This document shows, piece after piece, positions 12,044 through 23,198 of a stretch of 64,000 nucleotides of DNA. The stretch covers positions 167,164 through 231,163 of the forward strand of contig ML986650.1 of NCBI GenBank assembly GCA_010094045.1. Reading direction: 5' to 3'. Made by a program: the position numbers and the translations under genes. The notes beneath the pieces are model-generated. The model saw only the letters and a list, made by a program, of their open reading frames with translations, was not told the DNA's origin and made no database searches. Source of the stretch: Lojkania enalia (Eukaryota; Ascomycota; Dothideomycetes; Pleosporales). Position 1 is the stretch's first letter. Every line of letters begins with the position of its first letter.

Positions 12044-13543
12044 TCATCTTCTTGCAATCCTCTTCGCACTCTTCTTCTCCACTTCCTTCCGCCATTTAGA
12101 ACGCAGTTTTTCGATTAGTTTAATGTCTCCAACCTTCTCCTCAACTGCCTCAAGAGAGAACTTGAAATTCCGACCGTTTTTCTTACCAGGCTGTTTCACG
12201 TGGGTCCAGTAATGCTCTTGGTAGTTATCATTACGCCCAAATTTCCTACTACAAATCACACAGCCGAAGTTCCGCTCGTCACTATGGGTTTTTTGGTGTC
12301 TCTTCAAATGTTCCGGTCTTACAAACGCCCTACCGCATATCCGGCCGTTGACAAGCTCGGTGCAATATTTCTTCTCGCGAGGAGATCCATATACTCTTCG
12401 AAATACATCTCTTCCATTCTCGTTGACTGCGGAGATACCTTCTTCAAGCTCGAGAATAAACCTTCCACCCCCTGGCAGCCTCTGCTCCTTGATATACTTC
12501 TTCGATGCTCCGCCGGTTCGAGCCTCCTTTTTCACACGTTTTCCTCCTGTGCGTGTAACGTGGATTTTCCTCAGAGGTTTTGTGTCTTCGTGATCACTAG
12601 GCTCTTCTTTCACCGGCACTGGAAGCTCTTCCTTTAAAGGAGCCTCTTCGAGCGATTGCAGGACTAATGGATCAGTGTCTTCCAAAGCATATCTGTGGTC
12701 AAAGGTGTTCGGCTGTATAATGACATGGTCTTGGACATCGATCATGGAATCCGGCGGCATTATTGTGCCTGTGGGCACTCCCTGGGGGGAACCTATTTGG
12801 TTCATGATGAGCTCCGGACAATATGCGGGTATATCGTTAGCGCCAAATCCACGGCGAAGTCGATGGTCAATGATATCGTCTAATAAATGTTCGCGTCCCG
12901 CCCAAACGATAGTTGAGAGGTTATCCCAGCTAGAAGAAGCCAGGAATCCAGCAGTACTTGGATGCTGTACTAGATGTGCATTAAGTTCCGTTCCAAAGTC
13001 TCCAGCCACATGAGGGATGTCTTCCGGTCGAAACGGGATGGGCTGTGGAGGGCTATGTTCCACCTGTGGGTGAACCATTGCCCATCCATCGCAAAGATTC
13101 TCCCCCACTACAAAGCTCTTTGGCCGTGGTGTTAATGGAAGACCGTGGAAAGGGTGGCCTTGAAAATCGTTGCTTAACTCATATGACGATATATCAGTGA
13201 GCCCGTCCTCCGCCAAGGGACTTTGTGCACATGTTGGTGTTACGGGCATTGAGTAGTCCGTCGACATGGAGGAGTACTCCGAGGAAGAGAAACTTTGGCA
13301 GTACGATGACTGAGACGAGGCGATAGAATCCCTACGACTCTCATACTGAGTAGGCGTCAGAAAGCCTGAAGAGAGGACCCTTGAATGAGTTGTGCGGAAC
13401 GCATCCCTTGAATTAGACTGTTGAAAATCTGTAGAACTCATCGTACGCATCGTATCTGGAGTTCTAACCTCACTGCGTAGATATGTCAGCTTGTTCGACG
13501 AGAGCCCCGAAGCTATTCCACCGGAAGTTCCGGTGAACGCCAT
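12044..13543 (-). CDS. C2H2 zinc-finger transcription factor, about 499 aa
   Basis: The frame is open from 13591, but the first ATG is at 13543 (MAFTGTSGG), giving 499 aa. A GTGAGT donor at about 13572 and an ACGCAG at about 13475 suggest an alternative in which that stretch is a 5' UTR intron and translation starts at MRTMSSTDFQ. The C-terminus carries two C2H2 fingers: CGRAFVRPEHLKRHQKTH, whose partner cysteine lies eight residues upstream, and CVICSRKFGRNDNYQEHYWTH. A basic tail follows. A terminal pair of fingers after a long Ser/Pro-rich, acidic region (DTDPLVLQSLEEAPLKEELP) resembles BrlA-like fungal developmental regulators, but I cannot assign orthology. The 5.5 kb gene-free region upstream would be its promoter. 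Confidence 0.82.
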   Translation of the reverse strand: MAFTGTSGGIASGLSSNKLTYLRSEVRTPDTMRTMSSTDFQQSNSRDAFRTTHSRVLSSGFLTPTQYESRRDSIASSQSSYCQSFSSSEYSSMSTDYSMPVTPTCAQSPLAEDGLTDISSYELSNDFQGHPFHGLPLTPRPKSFVVGENLCDGWAMVHPQVEHSPPQPIPFRPEDIPHVAGDFGTELNAHLVQHPSTAGFLASSSWDNLSTIVWAGREHLLDDIIDHRLRRGFGANDIPAYCPELIMNQIGSPQGVPTGTIMPPDSMIDVQDHVIIQPNTFDHRYALEDTDPLVLQSLEEAPLKEELPVPVKEEPSDHEDTKPLRKIHVTRTGGKRVKKEARTGGASKKYIKEQRLPGGGRFILELEEGISAVNENGRDVFRRVYGSPREKKYCTELVNGRICGRAFVRPEHLKRHQKTHSDERNFGCVICSRKFGRNDNYQEHYWTHVKQPGKKNGRNFKFSLEAVEEKVGDIKLIEKLRSKWRKEVEKKSAKRIARR

Positions 13544-16500
13544 GAATACTGCTAGGAACAACTCACCGCAGTCGCAGCAGTTAGGATTCAATCAAATACG
13601 AAGATTTTGGAATTTGGTTCAGCACAAACTAAGGAGTAGGAAGAGCTAGGACTCGTGCTTTTGAATCAGGGTCCGCAAGAGATGGGTAAATGTACGCGAG
13701 GCTCGCAGTGGCAATGAGATACAAATGGCTTGAACCAATCGCCGTGAAACATCTACAGTTCAGAAACGCGGTCGCGAACGCGACGGAACAGGGCAGTGGA
13801 TGGCTGGAATGGTGGACTGGCGTACCAGAGCTCAGTTGTGCGTTGACCGCACTACTGGAATTCAATTGATAGAATGAAGGAAGAAACAGAGCAATAATCA
13901 CGATTCTGGATTGTGAAAGACTGCAAGGGGATCGACAAGCAGATTCAAAGACGTTTGTCCCCAGGGTCGGAGGCAACCCAGGATATTAGATGTGTACAGG
14001 GACCTTGCAACAGATTAAGGAGCGTAGAGACCTCGAGAGTTTTTGCGGACTTGAGTAACAAGATACGGGATATTGATGACCTTGCAGATCAGCATGCAGG
14101 AGCTGGATTAGTGGGAAGTGAGAATGGGTCTGATTTGGAGCTGTTGCACGTTGTAACGCCAGCTTCTCGCAGCGCCTCCTTTGTGGAATGCCACCTTATG
14201 ACCCTACCGTAGGGTTCACGCAGTGCCAACAGCCACTACAATCCTGAGGCTAGCCCATCAAACCTGCCATTCTTGAACAATCAACCGCCCGGCTTTCCTT
14301 TAATAGTAAGGACGGACTGTTGACTTGCATATGTATCTGCGGGTAGTCTTGGAGGCTTGTTCCCACTGAATTTTTCTCGAGAAGGCTAATGTCACTCAAA
14401 GGCACGGTTGGCCTGTCAATATTCCCCCGCCATGTTTAGACCGAACCTACAAAAAGAATCCGCGGCCGTCTGGTGCGCGAATCTGGCCGATGGGCCGTAA
14501 AGGTTGTCAAATCTGTCTGAATTCAGACTTCATCTTTTGATCATAACCGACAATTCTAGTTCTCCTGTATGTTGAAGTTATGCATTCTGAGTTGCCACAA
14601 ACGCGCCAGGGCTCGGTGCACACACAATAGGCCCATCAGTAGGTCGGACGCCCGAGGATTTGGGACGCCATACAGCTATTTTCGAGACATATTTTCATGG
14701 TCTTCACTTCTTGATATCTGGAAATTATCGCCCCTTCTTGAGGTTATGATCGACGTATTCGAGATCCGCCCGACGGGGATTTAGGAGGTTACACAACGTG
14801 ATGAGCCCATGCACGCGACCAGGATCATCGTAAATTCTCCGTACGCTTGACAAGCCACCCAACATCAGGAGAAACTTGATTGGTTCTCTCGAATGTTGAT
14901 GGACTACTGTAGGGAATGAGGCACAGCGAGCAGGTTGAGCGGAATGCATGTTGTGCTTGTTCGAAATCGCCACCATCGGTTCTGCGATATCGGCAGCTAG
15001 AATTGCTCCCCACGGCCGACAATCTAAGCGGGACCAATGTAGCATACTACTCTGGCCGTGTGTATTCTGAGAGAATTGGGGGCCGGAGATGCATGAGAAA
15101 CATCCGCCGCTTTTCTCATCTTGTACGGTATGCACCGTCACATGAAGCTACCCCTATGATTGGTCTTCACTACCCCGGCATCTCCGTGTCACGAACATAT
15201 CTCGATAAAGTGGGTACCCGATGTCAATCCGAAAATCTCAGAAGGTAACTGTTTTAACAGGCACAGACCACCAGCTAGGCGCCAGACGCGGCCGAGACGC
15301 TGGGTCGTCGTCTGGTTGAGTTATTGCTTCGGTATCACCTGAGCGTCAATCCAATACCCACGAGACAGTTCATGAATACAACCACCACATCCACATTGAT
15401 GAGCGTCTGCATCAGTGACCATACACATCAGGTGGTCTGAAACGCTGAGGGTGGACAACCTCTTTGCGGCAGCACAAGCAAAATGGAAATAGCAAGCCCG
15501 GATGAGATGCATGCGGAGCGTCTGTGAAACCACTGCACTTTCAATGTGTCCTACATGACGGACGCCGAAACAGGTTGGCTTGCACCGGCAAGCAGATTCA
15601 TGACAGCTTTTGCCGATTCTCCCCCCTAAGCTGACGATTTTCCTCGGTCTACGGATTCAGATCCTGCGGGTATGAACGAATTAATCCGTACGGTTACGCT
15701 TATGGCTGGCAATGCCAATACCGCCATAGCAGGGAGAGATGACCCCATGGAGTCTCCTTTGGGCAAAGTCTCGTGTGTTGTTCACTTGCCTGCATCTTGA
15801 TTCTTCTATGGGGATATGTGGAGACAGCTCGCCACCTATTACCGCGTAGAGGTTGAGCGGAACACAGGAGACGTCCTAAGAATACTGGAAAGCAGCCTCA
15901 GACACAGGCTACTATTGCTCCACACTTTAGTCCCCCGGCCTCGCATATGGAAGTAATCGACAGACAGCTGTCAGAGCTCCACACTGACCGTTATGAACGC
16001 ATCTAAGCCGCGCCGTGAAGGGAAGGGATCGAAAGCCCTCGCAGTGACCATCTCATGATAGAAAAAGATTTACTGCGAATTTCCCAATGATGCCAACATT
16101 CCATTCACTAGTCACGCGTCAAACTACAGCGCTGATCTTCGCGATGGAATAAAACTGACGTCAAGGTCTAAACACATTTTTGCTCTAGCAGAAGGTTCGC
16201 TGGTTCATCGGCATCAACACAGGTTTGTTACTACTACAACCGCAAATACTATTGTTTCATTAAATGGTAACAGATGCAGTAGCTTACAAATCTTGCTCGA
16301 GTCATGCTGTAGGAGTACAAAAGGTTCATATATGCACCGTTGATGCTATTCAGCAAGGGCAGTACGGTGAACCGCGAAAATTTCGCGCGTCAATGCCTGG
16401 GGCTAACCTACGTACATATTAACCTCCGTTTGTGTGAAGGTGAACAGCAACAGCTACGCTGTGGAGGCAAGTCGGGATAACGATGGCTAGGTGGAACAAA

Positions 16501-17799
16501 AGGCATGTGGGTCCGCCGTCACTAATCACAGCAGTTTCCCTATTCTCCGCCTCTTCCTCAACGGTCGAGCTGGGGTTCAGAGAGGCTCACTATTGTTGCC
16601 ATTCTGTGCGCCGCTCATAGCCTTTCCGAGGCCCTCCCAACGCTCCCCTCCAGGGCTCGGCATCGTGAGTGTCGCTCGATCCACCTCTCCAATCTCAATA
16701 TGTGAGATTTTTTTCTGTATTCCACGTGTTTCTGTCCGCATTCCACTGCCTCTCACAGCTAAGCGGCAGCAGCCGGAAGTCTCCGAGCTGCCTTGACGTC
16801 GGGCCTCGTGTTCGCTGCCTCCAAGTTCAGCACCCTCGGGATCACACGCCAAGGGTACCTGACTATCACAGAGGAAAAGACTAGATAGGTAGGCCACGAG
16901 GCAAATTCTCTGGTGCACAGGGGATAGACAGTTGATATGGCTCTGCGGGTGCAGCGATGGGATTCTGTATCCCCTTTCGGCATTCCGCTCGCGGGCTGAG
17001 ATGGGTGGCGGTCATGGTGGTGTGGTGTGCTAGTGTTTGAGTGGTTGGGTACCTGAGAGGGTTGGCACCGTGATAGGTAGGGAGGTCTCGGGGTCGACCG
17101 TAGGCCCTAGACAGTTGGGAGCATCGGATCGGAATACGATGATGTACTGTTTGCTCTCATTTACTGGTGCAGTGAGCGACGAAGCGCCCGCAAACTCACC
17201 ACATAGCCTCAGACATGTCGTAGCTGCAAGCCTTTTCTAGGGACTTGGTTTCTCTTTATATATGTTGACATCTAGCAGTGATTCATGTTACAAGCTTTCC
17301 CGCAGACAACTGACGTCGTAGATATCGCCGTTAATACTATAATCCAATCAAGCACCCACACTACTCATCTGATCTCCGCCTCATATCATTCTACAGCACT
17401 GTGTTACGAGATACAGGTACTGAAATCCTCCACCCAGAGAAATCCCCTCCCTGAAAGCTATGTCCCAGACCATCGCCTTTCCAACCCTTCAGTCATCACT
17501 ATCAATCACACACCCATGACCTCTCCAGTAGTCCCGCCCTTTCATAGATCTATGTTTTATCACCGCCTTTAGGTTTTAACACGCCCCATTCTTACTTTTT
17601 AGAATTCTTGGTGAGGAAAGGACGATGTGGACTAAATACCAACGCTACCCCTCAAACTGTCAAACACAAAAACACCCTGTACCATAAAAAAGATTGATTG
17701 AAAGAACAGATAAACGAGTCAGATTACATACATCGTACCATAGCATTTCGCGTTCGATAATATCCAACCATGCCCATACACCATCCAATCAAACCAAAC

Positions 17800-17847
<48 letters not shown>

Positions 17848-19051
17848 CCGTCCCAGGACAAGATAGAAATGCATACTCCTCCCATCAAACTATAAAATAA
17901 CACCAAGAGCTGTCCCTAATTTTATACTTTTTTGACCTTGGACATAGATAGGTGATAGATATATGTATGTAATATTAAATAAGTATAACTCGCTTCCTTA
18001 GTCATGTTGCGAACTTCGTCTATAGATTCAATGCACCGCAAAAACACCCATTTATATAAATCCCACGAACCAGTTAGTCACGTCTCATCCATTCTTCGAT
18101 AATGCTTTCGACGCACGAAGGAAGCGACGAGAGCTAGCTAGGCTTAGTCTAGTGTTTGGTTCATCGGGTCTTGGAACTAAATGTATATATCTATTGGATC
18201 TGCCATGAAGGTCCATATACATACTTCTAACCCTCCTTTTTATTTTACCCTAACCCGAAATTTCTTTATTAGAAAAAAAAAAAAAAAGAGGGATATAATG
18301 GAACGGCAGGGGATAAAAGCGGCTTCGAACCGTCGACTAGGCAAACATGTAGAAAAATCATCGGGAAGGTGTGTAAAACTAAACATTATTTGCCCACTAA
18401 AAATAACAATCCAAAGACCTGGTGATCCGCCATTTAACTAGCTAGACACGATACTATGCACACATCACTACCAGCCCAGAAAAGGCGCTCTGAGAAAAAC
18501 AGCGCCAGAGACACAATGCATGATGCATTACACACTTGCGTGTAATCTACTGTTATATCAAGGACATATTCACATTCACATCAACTTTGTTTCTTTCCTT
18601 CTTGATTTGATAAGATTCGATAATACTACATCCATTCCTCCCCCATCGATCGAATCAAATCGATCATATCCATTGTCCATCCTAACCCGTCCGAATCCGA
18701 AAAGAACGCCAAACCATCCAGAATCACCCCATACGTACACACTAAATGAAAAGAAAAGAGGGAAAGGGAAGGGAAGGAAGCCTAGGCCTGGCGATCCTTT
18801 GAGGTCCAAAAGAGGAAAGGAAAAGGGAAGAGACGAGCAAGGGAAGAAAAAAATCATGAATCATGCCACCAAGAAAAGGGAGCGACTACTCTGCCCAACA
18901 CGATACCGCTTCATCCGGATACTTATCTCGCTCTCCTAGCGGAGCTGAAGCCAAATCAAATATTCCATCACATTCATACCCCACCCACCGCTCGCACCCA
19001 AAACCCAACATACAACAACTATTAAAACTTTTACCTAGAAGCAAACTAATT
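13544..19051. other. 5.5 kb gene-free region upstream of C2H2 gene
   Basis: Frames here are short and without recognisable domains; the longest minus-strand one (13629-13976) begins with TTG, not ATG. Base composition looks like the rest of the euchromatic window, not like the RIP block. Contents I can point to are a 44-A tract (17801-17844), a shorter A tract near 18270, and otherwise unique sequence. It may hold long-range promoter sequence or non-coding transcripts, but that is inference. Confidence 0.5.
17801..17844 (+). repeat. Poly(A) tract, 44 nt
   Basis: An uninterrupted run of 44 adenines, preceded by AAACCAAACC. No gene-like sequence lies directly upstream, so a retroposed transcript is not supported; simple slippage expansion is the plainest reading. 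Confidence 0.9.
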
Positions 19052-20938
19052 TTACGAATCCAAATGCTCCGTCAGCGCCGCCACCCGATCGAGTACGGGC
19101 TGTACCGCCGCACACAAACGCTCGAACCTAGCCATCAACCGCTGCCCCTCCTCCTCGCTCCTCTCATCCGAAACGATGAGTTCAAAGTGCGCAAACACCT
19201 TCTCCGGCGCGGCGTCGCCGAATAGGGATTCGTGGTTCTCTGGCTCAGCGGAAGGGGGAGGGATGTTGGTGTAGGCAACGGCAGGCGAGGAGCGGTAGAG
19301 GTCGAATTCCGGGTCGTCGTCCTCGTCGTCACCCTCTTGTTGGGGCTCTGTGGATGCGGGCTTGGCTTCTACGGGGTGGGAGAGGACGGGGTAATCGGGT
19401 TTTACTTTCTCGATCGGAGACTCCTCGTCGGCGAAGGCTTGAAAGCCCTTACCGGACAACGCCTCCGTATCGATCGGGTTTTCGGGACCCTGAGGCACCT
19501 CAAGCACAGCGAAGACCTGCGGCTGCTGGTAGTTGAAGCTCATATTGTTCATGGGCCAGTTGTTCCCGTTCGTGTTCGTGTTGAGGTTGAGCATCGAGAT
19601 GTCTAACGGTGTCTCAGGGATCAGCGCCATGCCGATTTGCGGGTTCTCTGGCTGCGATATTGCGAACTGGTTTTGGTAGGGGTTGACGTCCTTGCGGGTG
19701 GATGCGGGGGTTGGGGTTGGGGCCGTAGAGAGGGAGGGGACGGGCTTGGATTGCAGGCTCTCGTCGCGGGAGAGCTCTTCGAGGAAGGGCGTGAAGGCCT
19801 GGTGGCGTAGCAGACGCTCGATAAAGGCGCGCGAGCGAGCATTTTCTTCCATCAGGGCGCGGTTCTGGGAGCGGAGTTCGTTGCATTCGTTGGTTTTCAT
19901 GGCCACTTCGCCCTCGAGCTGGCCAATGTATTCTGCAGACCATTAGTAAAGTCACACAATCAAAATAATTTACTTACCCTTTCTTCGGGAGCGGAAGGCA
20001 CGGGCGGAGACCTTGTTGCGGAGCTGGCGGCGTTCCTTGGAGCTAAGCTTCTTGCCTTCTTCCGAGGCGAGCAATCTTTCGTCCTCGTCCATGTCCTCCT
20101 CATCCTTCTTCATACGAACGATATGGGGTAAGAGGTTCTGCGAGTTCTCATTTTGCGACGAGAGTGCGCTGTTCTGGCTATTCTGGCGGATCTGGTTGAC
20201 GACACGCGCGATGGTCTCCTCGGTGCGCGCATCTGTGATCTGGCTGGAACCGCTTCTCCTGTTGGGGTGAACACGATTCTGCTGCTGCTGTGCGGCCTGC
20301 TTCTGTTGCTGCTGCTGGGCTATTTGCTGCTGTCGCTGCTGTTGCGCCTGAGCCTGTGCTTTTGCCAAGGCAGCCTGCTGCTGGTGCATGCCCGGCCAGG
20401 CCCTGATGGTCGTCACCTCCTCTTGCGTAATGGCACTGGGATCTATAAAGTCATCCGACTGGGGCTGTGACGCGTCGTTGGCAGGATAGAAAAAGGCGGG
20501 CTGCGAGAAGGAGAGGTCCAAGTTCATGTTAACATCCGATCCCATTCCAAGACCGTTATTCCACCCAGCATCCAACATGGACGAATCCCCCATCAACGAC
20601 ACTTCATCCAGCCCCGAGGACGAGAACATGGAATAGCCTCCACTGACGGGGCGGTTGAGGCCGGCAATGGAGCCAGTGGGAAGACCGGTCTGCTGCTTGA
20701 ACCGCTCATACTCGTGGCTGGGTTTTGCGGGGGTCTGGAGCTCCTCGCCGTCCAGGGCGGTGTTAGTCGGGCTGGCGATGGTCGAGGCAGCGTTCGAGGG
20801 CTGTCGCGATGTGCTAGACGGTGTGGGCGAGGGTAGCTGGCTGAAGTCGAAGAAGGAATCCGTGTCCGGGTCCAGGCACTGGTTGGTGTTGTTGAATGAC
20901 GGCGTCATGGTCATCGCTGGGTGTATTGCGGTGGCCAT
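19052..20938 (-). CDS. bZIP transcription factor, 613 aa
   Basis: Two exons, 19978-20938 and 19052-19932, joined by a 45-bp GTAAGT-CAG intron. The intron falls inside the DNA-binding domain: exon 1 ends KERRQLRNKVSARAFRSRRK and exon 2 continues EYIGQLEGEVAMKTNECNEL. That gives a basic region with an N-x7-R core followed by a short leucine zipper at residues about 305-360. The start is the ATG at 20938 (MATAIHPAMT); the frame extends upstream only with TTG. The N-terminal half has an acidic SFFDFSQL patch and a polyglutamine-rich stretch (about residues 190-225). The sequence resembles the fungal IDI-4/MeaB type of bZIP regulators from memory, which I do not treat as proof. Role: nuclear DNA-binding regulator; targets unknown. 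Confidence 0.92.
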
Positions 20939-23198
20939 GAGTGATGATGTTGGCTGTTGCAAGTCCTGGGGCGACTGAGAAAGAAAAAGCGGGAAAGGAT
21001 GGGCACCTCAGGTGTGTAGATGTCGTTGCGAGGTGCTCGTGTTGGAGAGGGCTCTGGGGGGGACCGAAGGGGACTAGGCGACTGAAAGTCGTCGTCAGCT
21101 CGGCCGACTCGCTTCTTTTTCCGGTCTATCCGCCGACGTGGCGTGGCCCTGCGCTCGGCTCGTTCAGAGTGGTGAGAGAGTGAGAATTGGTGTCGCTCTA
21201 CGGTCCGTACAAGTCGATGAATGTTGTGTCGAGAGAGTGTCGCGAGGATGGATTGGCGGGCAGAGGAGAGTAGCAAGGAGGATTGGCAGTGCTGAGATGG
21301 GCGCGGGAGGAGGGGAGGTTTTGGTCGGGCGTCTGGGCCTGGGTCTGGGGGCGGCGGACGGTGTATCAGTTCTGAGGCGCAGCGTTCCAGGTTCCGCACC
21401 CCAAAAATACCCAGCACCGGCAAGCAAGGTCGGGGTGCCGCTCCGGCCGCTACAGTGCAGTGCTAGCAAAGCCCCTGCTCGGTCGCTATGTGTAATTCAC
21501 GGTATTGTGCAATAATGGCGCCGTAATTTATTTACTCCGTTCATGCCAGCGATGCCGGCGTGTCTCAAAGGCCCTCGACTCTCATGCTGCTGCTTCAGCA
21601 CGTCCGACGAGAATGCAATAACGGCCGCCGTATCGCTATCCCGCCACCTCTCTCTAGGCCGAGTACCACAGTGTAGTCTGGCCGGCACAAGTTGGCAGCA
21701 TCATGACAAGCACTGGCAGCCGCTGGTTGGAGCCTTGGGAGGGCAGGATTACGCACTCGCGCCCAGTCGGTTGCGTGGGGCCTGCCGACACCGATGCTCA
21801 CAGCATCCACCAAGAGCCAGTCGCGCGTGGCTGTGTCCGCTCTCTCGACTCTTTGCGGAAGACCTTGCGATTCCTTAACGAGCAGCGACCGTAGAAGCGT
21901 CTCTTCGACCTGCCAGCTGAAAGAAAGCTAGGAGAACGTGCGTGTGCTGAATGCAGCGTTATTTCCCATCGCGGCAAGTGTTTCCAGCACCGCAATCTTC
22001 CTTCGTGCGTAGCTAGCGGACAAAGCCTCCAAGGTAACTGTCATGATGGAGAGTCGATTCCACCGCTTCCTCACTAATGCTGCGCGGGATTCTGAGTGAT
22101 GGATTAATCCTTCTTGGAGCCACCGAGACGATTTCGCGCAGGCATTCTTATTCAGACGTGAAGACGGACATTCCTCCCTCCCTTTCACTCGCACAACTTA
22201 GCAACAAGTCGGGAATCTCTCCACCACCCGACGCCATAATATTCACATCAATCACCTCAGCAAATCTTACACCAACCAAATGCCCAATTGAGCGATCGAT
22301 CCCCCGGCAGCCCACCAGACGGCGTCGGCGTCGGCGTCGGGGGAGAGCAGAATACCACCACACCGTTGGCTCCCGCCCACCCTTCATGAAACACACTACC
22401 ACCTTCTTACGTTTCTCTAGAACCAGACATCCATACCCTTCGGCCTCTGTTCTCGCCCCAATTCAGACTCCTCTCCCGCTTCAGTGTGTGAAATAACTAC
22501 TACTAGGTCCACCCCACTACCTACCGTTTCAATTTGCAGAGGTTGTATTTGGAAAAAACCGCGCACGCACCGAAGGTGGAGGCCACACGGAACATGCTCA
22601 TTATTCTGCGGGAGAGATACCGAAAACGAGCTCAAAGAAATCGATCTACTTGCACATAGTTACCGTTCCGAAGCTTAACAGTCTATAGATCAAAAGGTGT
22701 GGCCTGCGGCCTGCGCCACATTTCGCCACAAGCTTGTCTACCAACCGCCAATAAGATCGTAGGGCTATTGGTCCTGCGACCACATACATACAGCCATGCA
22801 ATACATAGTCGCTGCAAATGTGCGTTATATGACCAAGCTCCATACTCCATCTTCCAAATACCACTAAGTATCCCGCCTGATATTCTGTAAGGATTTCGTA
22901 GATATCGAGCGCTTCTCAAAAACGGCCTAGGGCCGACTAGTAGCTCGGCTTAAATATCAGGTGCCCCATTGCCCGCGACGAAGGGTTGGGTTAAAGTAAA
23001 TACGTCTTTCCTGGCCAAGAATGGTGCGCCGGAAAGGGGAAGGGTGAGCTGTGTTGTGTTGGGTGCGGGGGTGGAGTATGGGACATGTTATTTGTACAGT
23101 GTCTATATATGCGATGAGACATCTACATGATACTATAATAGGTAATTGGCGTCCCTCGTCTCCATAAAATACAACATGAACCCGGGCCTTAGCTTCAG
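20939..23198. other. 2.3 kb intergenic region
   Basis: It contains the leader and promoter of the bZIP gene (about 20939-21600, pyrimidine-rich on the coding strand) and the 3' flank of the PPR gene. A GGCGTC triplet repeat sits at about 22320-22342. A 170-codon minus-strand frame (20911-21423) overlaps the bZIP start in another frame but has no conserved look. Confidence 0.45.

Noticed and set aside
13629..13976. 115-codon frame just upstream of the C2H2 gene
   Set aside because: It begins with TTG and has no internal ATG, so it is unlikely to be a uORF or gene.
18310..18350. tRNA-like GGTTCGAA on the minus strand near 18330
   Set aside because: The flanking bases do not form a T-stem and no matching anticodon or acceptor arms are found.
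20911..21423. 170-codon minus-strand frame overlapping the bZIP start
   Set aside because: Pro/Arg-rich without a domain, in a different frame from the bZIP gene. It could be part of the leader but nothing supports it as a protein.
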